The translations under genes and the position numbers were made by a program. The notes beneath the pieces are model-generated. The model had not been told where the DNA came from. It worked only from the letters and a program-made list of their open reading frames with translations, and made no database searches. Below, piece by piece: positions 1-5,308 of a DNA stretch of 6,585 nucleotides. The DNA is from Candidatus Rokuibacteriota bacterium (GTDB lineage: Bacteria > JAUVQV01): assembly GCA_030609125.1 (NCBI GenBank), contig JAUWCW010000112.1:1-6585 (forward strand), in the 5' to 3' direction. Every line of letters starts with the position of its first letter. Positions within the stretch are counted from its first letter, which is position 1.

Positions 1-1
1 G

Positions 2-1093
2 GCTCAACAGGTCATCGCCGCCGCCGGCCTGAAAGCGCTCTACGGGTCCGCCGATGAACCTTCTCTGCGGGACCGCGCCTGGATCGAAACCACCTGGGAT
101 ACCGCCAGAACCAACACCCGAGGCGGAGGAGGGAAAGACAGGGCCCTCCTGGTCCTCGACGAAGTTCAGAAAGTCACGGCCTGGTCCGAGACGGTCAAGC
201 GGCTGTGGGACGAAGACACCGCTTCCGGGGCGCCGCTCCAGGTGGTGCTCCTCGGCTCTTCCCCCCTTCTGCTGGGAAGGGGGCTCTCGGAGAGTCTCAC
301 CGGCCGCTTCGAGTTGATTCCCGTCACGCACTGGAGCTACCCGGAAATGCGTGAGGCCTTCCAGTGGGATCTTGAACGGTATCTCTTTTTCGGGGGCTAT
401 CCCGGGGCCGCTCCCCTCGTTGGCGACGAGGAGAGGTGGCGCCGCTACATTATCGACTCGCTGATTGAGACGACCATCTCCCGCGACATACTCCTCATGA
501 GTCGCGTGGACAAGCCCGCCCTCCTGCGCCGGCTCTTCCATCTCGCCTGCGACTACTCCGGGCAGATCCTCTCCTACCAGAAAATGCTGGGGCAGCTGCA
601 CGACGCCGGCAACACCACCACCCTGGCCCACTATCTTGATCTGCTGGGGGGGGCCGGAATGGTAACTGGCCTCCAGAAGTTCTCGGGCGCCAAGGTGCGA
701 CAGCGCGGATCAAGCCCCAAGCTCCAGGTCCTGAATACCGCCCTGCTGACGGCCCAGTCGGGCAGGAGTTTCGAAGATGCCGGAGCCGACCTCTCTTTGC
801 GGGGGCGTCTCATCGAAAGCGCCGTCGGCGCCCATCTGCTCAACTCTCTGACCGGCTCCGGCGCCACGGTCTCCTACTGGCGGGAGCGCAGCCGGGAGGT
901 GGACTTTGTCGTTCAGAGCGGTACGCGCCTCCTCGCCATCGAAGTCAAAAGCGGCCGGCGCAAAGACAACCTCCCCGGCATGGAAGCCTTCGCCAAGGCC
1001 TTCAAACCCGATCGCCGGCTGCTCGTGGGCGAAGGGGGCGTATCTCTCGAGGAATTCCTCCAGAAGCCCGCCTCCTTCTGGCTTGAGGGGTAA
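2..1093 (+). CDS. AAA_14/DUF4143 family ATPase 1, 5'-truncated by the window edge
   Basis: The frame is open from base 2, so the visible 363 residues are the C-terminal part of a protein that starts left of the window. Numbering from base 2, Walker B is LLVLDE (residues 49-54) followed by VQK, and a sensor-like VVLLGSS strand follows near residue 80. The family FGGYP motif is near residue 136. The C-terminal PD-(D/E)XK-like signature is complete: E272, E299-V-D301 and E314-V-K316. Walker A is off the window; by family length about 35-45 residues are missing. ATPases of this type couple a P-loop domain to a winged-helix segment and a DUF4143 nuclease-like fold; no reaction is established for the family. 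A run of eight G lies inside the gene at 646-653. ATPase 2 follows after 146 bp on the same strand. The internal GTG at 242 is not the start, because the Walker B coding lies upstream of it. Family assignment is firm; function is unknown. Confidence 0.9.
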   Translation, partial: AQQVIAAAGLKALYGSADEPSLRDRAWIETTWDTARTNTRGGGGKDRALLVLDEVQKVTAWSETVKRLWDEDTASGAPLQVVLLGSSPLLLGRGLSESLTGRFELIPVTHWSYPEMREAFQWDLERYLFFGGYPGAAPLVGDEERWRRYIIDSLIETTISRDILLMSRVDKPALLRRLFHLACDYSGQILSYQKMLGQLHDAGNTTTLAHYLDLLGGAGMVTGLQKFSGAKVRQRGSSPKLQVLNTALLTAQSGRSFEDAGADLSLRGRLIESAVGAHLLNSLTGSGATVSYWRERSREVDFVVQSGTRLLAIEVKSGRRKDNLPGMEAFAKAFKPDRRLLVGEGGVSLEEFLQKPASFWLEG

Positions 1094-1100
1094 GATCGGA

Positions 1101-1127
1101 AAAGATGGTGCCGGGCGTTCATTTTCA
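1101..1127 (+). repeat. Type I intergenic repeat, copy 1 (GGGCGTT variant)
   Basis: These 27 bases are identical to 2436-2462. The core is GGTGCCGGGCGTTCATTTTC. Similarity continues weakly downstream (GTTCCCGG...GGTCAA, compared with GTTTCCGG...GGTCAA after copy 2), so the whole unit may be about 45-50 bp. It begins 7 bp after the stop codon of ATPase 1. Confidence 0.8.
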
Positions 1128-1174
1128 CTGTTCCCGGCCCCGGGTCAAAAACACTCGCGACTTATTTCACCCTG

Positions 1175-1186
1175 TGGTAATATTAC
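1175..1186 (+). promoter_or_regulatory. Possible extended -10 promoter of ATPase 2 with a small palindrome
   Basis: TGGTAATAT (1175-1183) fits an extended -10 element (TGn followed by a TATAAT-like hexamer). The overlapping GTAATATTAC (1177-1186) is a perfect 10-bp palindrome. No convincing -35 is seen. Transcription starting near 1190 would give a leader of about 50 nt before the TTG at 1240. This is the only promoter-like element I see in the 146-bp gap. Confidence 0.3.
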
Positions 1187-1224
1187 TCGCAACATGATCC
1201 AATCGTCAGAAAAGGCAGGCAGCG

Positions 1225-1233
1225 AAAAAGGGG
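1225..1233 (+). promoter_or_regulatory. Ribosome binding site that decides the TTG start of ATPase 2
   Basis: AAAAAGGGG ends 6 nt before TTG 1240. It is a purine-rich, Shine-Dalgarno-like stretch at suitable spacing. No ATG is available in frame between the upstream stop (TGA, 1195-1197) and the conserved N-terminus. It therefore supports TTG 1240 over GTG 1249. Confidence 0.5.
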
Positions 1234-1239
1234 CATACC

Positions 1240-2361
1240 TTGTCCAAGGTGCGTGAGCGATATCTCAAGTCCCAGATTGTCTCCGACCTGGAGAAGAAAA
1301 TGGTCTTTGTCGGCGGGGCGAGACAGGTGGGCAAGACCACCCTGGCCAGGGACATCCTTGGAGATGGCAAGGGGTACCTGAACTGGGACGTGGCCGCGCA
1401 CCGGGAACGGATCCTGAAAAGAGAGCTCCCGGCGGTGGACCTGCTCGTCCTCGATGAGATCCACAAGTACCGCTCCTGGCGGAATTATCTCAAAGGCCTC
1501 TATGACGGCCGTCCCGCCGGGCAGAGGGTCCTCGTTACCGGCAGCGCCCGTCTCGACTACTACCGCTTCGGCGGGGACTCCCTCCAGGGAAGGTACCACT
1601 ATCTGCGGCTGCTCCCCCTCTCGAGCGCCGAGCTGGCCATCCGGTCGCGGGAGGACCTGCTCGATCTGTGCCGCCTCGGGGGATTTCCGGAGCCCTTTTT
1701 CTCCTCGTCGGCAACAGAGTCCCGGCGCTGGTCGAGAGAGTACCGCCAGAGACTGGTCTACGAGGACCTGCGCTCTCTCGAGGGGGTGAAGGACCTGGGG
1801 AACATGGAGCTTCTCATGCTGCGTCTTCCCGAGCTCGTGGGCTCCCCCCTCTCGATCAATGCTCTTCGTGAGGACCTCCAGGTGAGCCACAAGACCGTGG
1901 CGAACTGGCTTCGGATCCTGGAGCGGCTCTACGCGGTCTTCAGGCTGATGCCTTTCGGTGCCCCCCGGATCCGGGCCGTGAAAAAGGAGCAGAAGCACTA
2001 TCACTTCGATTGGACCCTGGTCAAGGACCGGGCCGTGCGATTCGAGAACATGGTCGCCGTGCACCTCCTGAAATGGACATGCTTTCTCGAAGACACGCAG
2101 GGCCGTGACGTGGAGCTGCGGTATTTCCGTGATGTCGACGGGCGGGAGGTGGACTTCGTGGTGCTCGAGGACCGCCGGCCCCTCATGCTCGTGGAGTGCA
2201 AGTGGAACGATGCCCCCGTGGACAGGGGGATCACCTATCTCAAGGAGCGTGTGACCGGCTGCGAGGCCTGGCAGATAAGCGCCGTAGGGAGGAAGGATTT
2301 CCTCTCTCCCGAGCAGGTCCGGGTCTGTCCCGCCGTGGATTTCCTGCGCCGGCTGGTGTAA
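1240..2361 (+). CDS. AAA_14/DUF4143 family ATPase 2
   Basis: This is a complete 373-residue protein, near the usual family length. Walker A is GARQVGKTT (26-34) and Walker B is LLVLDE (68-73) followed by IHK. A sensor-1-like strand VLVTGSA spans 97-103. A winged-helix-like segment follows (LREDLQVSHKTVANWLRILE). The C-terminal DUF4143 domain carries E269, E303-V-D305 and E319-C-K321, an apparently intact PD-(D/E)XK-like set. The product is predicted to be cytoplasmic, with no signal peptide or membrane helix. The start is TTG at 1240, supported by AAAAAGGGG 6 nt upstream and by the spacing to Walker A; GTG 1249 is the alternative. The stop TAA (2359-2361) is itself the first part of a 12-bp tandem duplication. 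It is not a recent duplicate of its neighbours: outside the motifs the sequences differ strongly. ATP binding and the family are secure. The biological role (accessory, defence-related or other) is unknown. Confidence 0.93.
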   Translation: MSKVRERYLKSQIVSDLEKKMVFVGGARQVGKTTLARDILGDGKGYLNWDVAAHRERILKRELPAVDLLVLDEIHKYRSWRNYLKGLYDGRPAGQRVLVTGSARLDYYRFGGDSLQGRYHYLRLLPLSSAELAIRSREDLLDLCRLGGFPEPFFSSSATESRRWSREYRQRLVYEDLRSLEGVKDLGNMELLMLRLPELVGSPLSINALREDLQVSHKTVANWLRILERLYAVFRLMPFGAPRIRAVKKEQKHYHFDWTLVKDRAVRFENMVAVHLLKWTCFLEDTQGRDVELRYFRDVDGREVDFVVLEDRRPLMLVECKWNDAPVDRGITYLKERVTGCEAWQISAVGRKDFLSPEQVRVCPAVDFLRRLV

Positions 2362-2381
2362 CCGGTGCCGTAACCGGTGCC
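2359..2381 (+). repeat. Imperfect tandem duplication of TAACCGGTGCCG
   Basis: TAACCGGTGCCG (2359-2370) is followed directly by TAACCGGTGCC (2371-2381). The first unit includes the TAA stop of ATPase 2. The second unit runs straight into type I repeat copy 2. It looks like a small duplication at the edge of the repeat. Confidence 0.7.
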
Positions 2382-2397
2382 TGGCACTCATTTTCAC
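2372..2397 (+). repeat. Type I intergenic repeat, copy 2 (TGGCACT variant)
   Basis: These 26 bases are identical to 3765-3790. The core GTGCCTGGCAC is an odd-centred palindrome and is followed by TCATTTTCAC. It lies 10 bp after the stop of ATPase 2 in the same orientation as every other type I copy. Confidence 0.85.
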
Positions 2398-2435
2398 CGT
2401 TTCCGGCGGCTGGTCAAGTGATAATGAATCATGCG

Positions 2436-2462
2436 AAAGATGGTGCCGGGCGTTCATTTTCA
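2436..2462 (+). repeat. Type I intergenic repeat, copy 3 (GGGCGTT variant)
   Basis: These 27 bases are identical to 1101-1127. Copies 2 and 3 are head-to-tail, about 64 bp apart, in the gap before ATPase 3. They are the only two type I copies in one gap, and they belong to the two different sequence variants. Confidence 0.85.
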
Positions 2463-2474
2463 TCGTTTCCGCAT

Positions 2475-2506
2475 TGTCGTTCCGAGAGTGCAACGACGAG
2501 GAATCT
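2475..2506 (-). repeat. Type II repeat, copy a (inverted)
   Basis: TCGTTCCGAG...GAGGAATCT resembles the widespread dyad whose usual form is TCATTCCGAG...GAGGAATCTG. It lies in the opposite orientation to copies b-d and is head-to-head with copy b, which starts 9 bp later. Confidence 0.55.
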
Positions 2507-2514
2507 CCGGGGTG

Positions 2515-2548
2515 CGTCAGATCCCTCGGCCTTGCTCGGGATGACAGG
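2515..2548 (+). repeat. Type II repeat, copy b
   Basis: CGTCAGATCCCTCGG...CTCGGGATGACAGG matches copies c (3796-3828) and d (6513-6570) at both ends, with a short variable centre. The ends TCCC/GGGA can pair, giving an imperfect hairpin. Confidence 0.65.
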
Positions 2549-2570
2549 TGAGGAGGAGCGTGCCTGCGTG

Positions 2571-2599
2571 TTGACAGTATGCAAATATGAACCTATTAT
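2571..2599 (+). promoter_or_regulatory. Strong sigma-70-like promoter of ATPase 3
   Basis: The -35 TTGACA (2571-2576) is a perfect consensus. A 17-bp spacer separates it from the -10 TATTAT (2594-2599), which matches consensus at five of six positions. The predicted transcription start, 6-8 nt after the -10, coincides with the ATG at 2606. The message would therefore be leaderless or nearly so. The stretch 2571-2612 is about 29% GC, far below its surroundings. It gives ATPase 3 its own promoter, independent of ATPases 1 and 2. Confidence 0.75.
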
Positions 2600-2612
2600 G
2601 CATATATGCATA
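2597..2612. promoter_or_regulatory. 16-bp perfect palindrome over the -10 and start codon of ATPase 3 (candidate operator)
   Basis: TATGCATATATGCATA is perfectly self-complementary and spans the end of the -10 element and the ATG. A near-copy of its left half (TATGCAAATATG, 2578-2589; 11 of 12 bases match 2597-2608) lies 19 bp upstream, between -35 and -10. Two similar sites about two helical turns apart fit repressor binding; the binding protein is unknown. Confidence 0.5.
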
Positions 2613-3760
2613 GACTGATCGACCGCAACATCACGTCCACTGTGCGAGAGAGGCTTCGCACCACCCAGGCCGTCGCCCTCCTCGGAGCGCGACAGGTCGG
2701 CAAATCAACCATTGCCGGCATGGTCCTCAAGGACTTTCCGGATGCCCTCTACCTCGACCTGGAACGCCCGTCCGACCTCACAAAGCTCACCGACCCGGAA
2801 GCGTTTTTCAGTCAGTTCGGCGACCGTCTTATCTGCCTCGACGAAATACAGAGAGCGCCCGACATCTTCCCTGTACTGAGAGGGGTCATCGACCGCCACA
2901 GGAGGAACTCCCAGTTTCTTATCCTGGGATCGGCGTCAAGAGATCTGATCAGGCAGAGTTCGGAGTCCCTTGCGGGGAGGATCTCCTACATCGAGATCAC
3001 GCCGTTTACCCGCGAAGAGCTCCCCCGCGTCCCGGACAGCACGCACTGGCTGCGGGGAGGATACCCCAGGAGCATCCTTGCCCGGGACGATGAAGAGAGT
3101 TTCCAGTGGCGGGAAGACTACGTACGGACCTTCCTTGAACGCGATATACCGCAACTCGGATTCAGGATACCGGCCGCCGCCCTGGGAAGACTCTGGAGGA
3201 TGCTGGCCCACTCACACGGACAGGTACTCAACACCTCGAAGCTGGCGGGCTCGATGGGTGTCAGCTCCCATACCGTCAGGAACTATATCGACATCCTGGA
3301 GCAAACCTTCGTGCTTCGGGTTCTGCCTCCCTATTCGGGGAATACGAAGAAACGGCTCGTAAAATCTCCCAAGGTCTACATAAGGGACTCCGGCCTGCTG
3401 CACACCCTGCTGGGAATCGAGACGATGGAGGACCTTTTCTCCCATCCCGTCTACGGGTCTTCCTTCGAGGGATATGCCGTGGAGAACATCCTGACCCGGT
3501 TTCCCCGGTGGCAGCCATCATTTTACCGAACATCGAACGGGACGGAAATCGACCTGGTCATGACGAAGGGGACGGGAAAGGTCGCTGTGGAAATAAAGGC
3601 CTCGAGCAGCCCGAAAGTCTCTAAAGGGTTTCAGAACTCCATTGAATCCCTGTCCCCGGACAGAACCTTCCTTATCGCCCAGGTGGCGGACGAGTACCCC
3701 CTCGCGGAAAAAGTGAGCGTGCTGCCTCTCCACGCCTTTATCGCGAAGATGGGCCGGTAG
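2606..3760 (+). CDS. AAA_14/DUF4143 family ATPase 3
   Basis: This is a complete 384-residue protein with the canonical layout of the family. Walker A is GARQVGKST (27-35) and Walker B is LICLDE (75-80) followed by IQ. The sensor-like strand FLILGSA spans 104-110. LAGR (122-125) precedes the PF turn at 133-134. GGYPRS spans 151-156 and ERDIPQL 178-184. A winged-helix-like segment lies at about 210-240, and RDSGLLH at 260-266. The C-terminal nuclease-like fold shows E293, E314-I-D316 and E329-I-K331. No signal peptide or membrane segment is seen. ATG 2606 is the first possible start (in-frame TGA at 2588-2590) and fits the family N-terminus (M-RLIDR). There is no Shine-Dalgarno sequence because the predicted transcript starts at about this ATG. 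A palindrome over the start suggests repression, perhaps autoregulation by the winged-helix segment, which is inference. The family assignment is secure; its substrate and role are unknown. Confidence 0.95.
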   Translation: MHRLIDRNITSTVRERLRTTQAVALLGARQVGKSTIAGMVLKDFPDALYLDLERPSDLTKLTDPEAFFSQFGDRLICLDEIQRAPDIFPVLRGVIDRHRRNSQFLILGSASRDLIRQSSESLAGRISYIEITPFTREELPRVPDSTHWLRGGYPRSILARDDEESFQWREDYVRTFLERDIPQLGFRIPAAALGRLWRMLAHSHGQVLNTSKLAGSMGVSSHTVRNYIDILEQTFVLRVLPPYSGNTKKRLVKSPKVYIRDSGLLHTLLGIETMEDLFSHPVYGSSFEGYAVENILTRFPRWQPSFYRTSNGTEIDLVMTKGTGKVAVEIKASSSPKVSKGFQNSIESLSPDRTFLIAQVADEYPLAEKVSVLPLHAFIAKMGR

Positions 3761-3764
3761 AACA

Positions 3765-3790
3765 AACCGGTGCCTGGCACTCATTTTCAC
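3765..3790 (+). repeat. Type I intergenic repeat, copy 4 (TGGCACT variant)
   Basis: These 26 bases are identical to 2372-2397 and start 4 bp after the stop of ATPase 3. The copy is followed by a short echo of its own end (CACTCATT) and then by type II copy c. Confidence 0.85.
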
Positions 3791-3795
3791 TCATT

Positions 3796-3828
3796 CGTCA
3801 GATTCCTCTCTTCGCTCGGAATGACAGG
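3796..3828 (+). repeat. Type II repeat, copy c
   Basis: CGTCAGATTCCTC...GCTCGGAATGACAGG. The ends ATTCC and GGAAT are complementary, giving the short imperfect hairpin typical of this widespread dispersed element. A run of eight G (3830-3837) follows almost directly. Confidence 0.7.
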
Positions 3829-3854
3829 TGGGGGGGGCACGGGAACAGGGTAGC

Positions 3855-3872
3855 CGCAGGTTTTAACCTGCG
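3855..3872. repeat. Perfect hairpin CGCAGGTT-TT-AACCTGCG between convergent genes
   Basis: This is an 8-bp perfect inverted repeat (or a 7-bp stem with a four-base loop) located 12 bp beyond the stop of the ligase gene and 94 bp beyond that of ATPase 3. It could help end transcription from either side, but neither strand has a T-run after the stem, so a canonical intrinsic terminator is not supported. Similar palindromes occur as dispersed repeats in many bacteria. Confidence 0.5.
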
Positions 3873-3883
3873 AAAGCACGGGG

Positions 3884-5308
3884 TCAGAGGCGGCTGTGGG
3901 TGATTTTGAGGGTGAAGGCGGCCAGGAGGGTGAAGTAGAGGGCGTTGGCGGGGATGTGAAAGTTGAAGGTGGTGAAGCTGTGAAATAGCAGGGCCACCAG
4001 GCCGGAGAGGCTGCCGAGGGCGAGGTAGATCACCTCCCGGTCGCGGCGGATGCTGAGGGTGTCCCGGAGGCTGCGGAGGAAGAGGATCGCGGCGGCCAGG
4101 GCGATCCCCACTCCGATCAGACCGCCCTCGATCAGGAACTGCAGGTGGTCGTTGTGGGCGTGGGTGAAGTGGATCCGCCTTTCGAGGGCCGCCCGATACA
4201 TAGGGTAGACGTCCCCGAAGGTGCCGAGGCCGGAGCCGAAGATCGGAAAGTCGCGTACCATGGCCGCCGCGTCGGACCAGATGTCCATTCTGACCTGCCG
4301 GCCGGGAGCCTGCAGAATGGAAATGAAGGTGCCGATCCGCTCCACGAGTTCCTCTCCTCCGAGCCAGAAGGCGGCGGCGAGGCCCGCCAGGGAGGTGCCG
4401 CCCCAGATAAGGACGCGGCTCTTGTCTTTCTGCTGCGTCGCAATCAGTCCGCCCATGAGAAGGAGGGCAAGAACGAGGGATACCATTCCGCCCCGGGAGA
4501 GGCTCATGAAGAGGGCCCCCATCATGATGGCCACCATGAAGCCGACGAGGAACTGGTGGGAGCGGAGGTCTCCCGCGGCAGGGCGCAGTTCGGTCGATCC
4601 GTCCTGCCGGCGGCCGTTCTTCGTGCGGCGGCGCTTGTCGATGCTCAGGAGGTACCCGAGGCCGAGGGGAACCAGCATGGCCATGAGGCCGGCGAAGTGG
4701 TTCTTGTTGACGTAGGGGCCGAAGGGACTTGTGGTGACGGGCATGAAGCCGTAGATCTTCCCCGTCCAGGCGAAGCGCTGGACGATGCCGAAGAGCGCGA
4801 TCCCGAAGCCGATGACGACGGCGGTGAGGGCGAGGCGGCGGATGTCGCGGCGGGTGCGCAGGGTGTTGAGGACGAGGATGAAGAAGAAGGCCATGCTGAT
4901 CGTGAAGGAGAGGTTCGAGAGGGTGCGCCCGCGCACGAGGGAGACGGAGTGGGCGTGGTCGGCGGCGCCGGCGACGGTGATGATCCGCAGGGCGGCGGGT
5001 GAGACGACGCCCAGGGCGCTCTCGCCGAGGGGTACCAGCTGGAAGGCGGCGAAGGCGAGAAACGCCAGGGCCGGCCAGTGCAGGCCGGCGGCGAGTCTCT
5101 TGTCGAAGGTGGTGCGCCTGCGGTAGGCGGCGCTCTCTTCGGGATAGCGGAGCTCGCGGCCGTACCAGAGGATGACGAGGAGCGAGATGCCGACGGTGAG
5201 GAGAGCCACCGACCAGGGCTCGACGCTCGCGAAGGCGAGGGGGGCGAAGAGAAGGAGCGCGGTGATGCCGACGCGGAAGACGCGGTCGGAGCGGGGGAAG
5301 CTGCTCAT
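3884..5308 (-). CDS. O-antigen ligase/polymerase family membrane protein (Wzy_C, PF04932)
   Basis: This is a 474-residue polytopic membrane protein with roughly 11-12 hydrophobic segments, for example near 13-29, 33-49, 76-94, 158-176, 195-221, 252-268, 274-291, 393-411, 426-444 and 452-469. Proteins of this family transfer or polymerise undecaprenyl-linked glycans at the outer face of the inner membrane. Visible family motifs are NKNHFAG (201-207), SLSRGG (269-274, conserved Arg272), GSGLGTF (358-364), HAHNDHLQFLIEGG (383-396) in the large periplasmic loop, and HSFTTFNFHIPANA (443-456). A basic loop (about 224-250) is probably cytoplasmic. ATG 5308 is chosen because the hydrophobic N-terminus begins just after it and because it overlaps the stop of ATPase 4 as ATGA; a weak GAAGA lies 7 nt upstream. 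The frame stays open to 5653, but that stretch lies inside ATPase 4 and resembles no protein. Sequence alone does not separate ligase (WaaL) from polymerase (Wzy). Confidence 0.9.
   Translation of the reverse strand: MSSFPRSDRVFRVGITALLLFAPLAFASVEPWSVALLTVGISLLVILWYGRELRYPEESAAYRRRTTFDKRLAAGLHWPALAFLAFAAFQLVPLGESALGVVSPAALRIITVAGAADHAHSVSLVRGRTLSNLSFTISMAFFFILVLNTLRTRRDIRRLALTAVVIGFGIALFGIVQRFAWTGKIYGFMPVTTSPFGPYVNKNHFAGLMAMLVPLGLGYLLSIDKRRRTKNGRRQDGSTELRPAAGDLRSHQFLVGFMVAIMMGALFMSLSRGGMVSLVLALLLMGGLIATQQKDKSRVLIWGGTSLAGLAAAFWLGGEELVERIGTFISILQAPGRQVRMDIWSDAAAMVRDFPIFGSGLGTFGDVYPMYRAALERRIHFTHAHNDHLQFLIEGGLIGVGIALAAAILFLRSLRDTLSIRRDREVIYLALGSLSGLVALLFHSFTTFNFHIPANALYFTLLAAFTLKITHSRL

Noticed and set aside
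242-244. GTG at 242 as the start of ATPase 1
   Set aside because: The frame is open to base 2 and encodes the Walker B motif upstream of this codon, so it is internal.
1131-1146. CCCGG-CC-CCGGG as terminator after ATPase 1
   Set aside because: The stem is very short with a two-base loop (or 4 bp with a four-base loop) and is followed by TCAAAA, not a T-run.
906-1256. 116-codon + strand frame bridging ATPases 1 and 2
   Set aside because: It mostly overlaps the end of ATPase 1 in another frame, then runs through the repeat; it has no motif and a low-complexity sequence.
1183-2493. 436-codon open frame on the - strand opposite ATPase 2
   Set aside because: It is the antisense shadow of ATPase 2; its N-terminus is translated type I repeat (MKMNARHH-like) and it shows no domain motif.
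3761-3883. CRISPR array or transposon end in the convergent gap
   Set aside because: There are too few repeat units, no regular spacers and no transposase or terminal repeats in the window; dispersed repeats explain the gap.
4145-5002. 285-codon open frame on the + strand opposite the ligase gene
   Set aside because: Its composition is extreme Gly/Glu/Asp/Ala, as expected from the complement of a high-GC membrane protein gene; the ligase has clear motifs.
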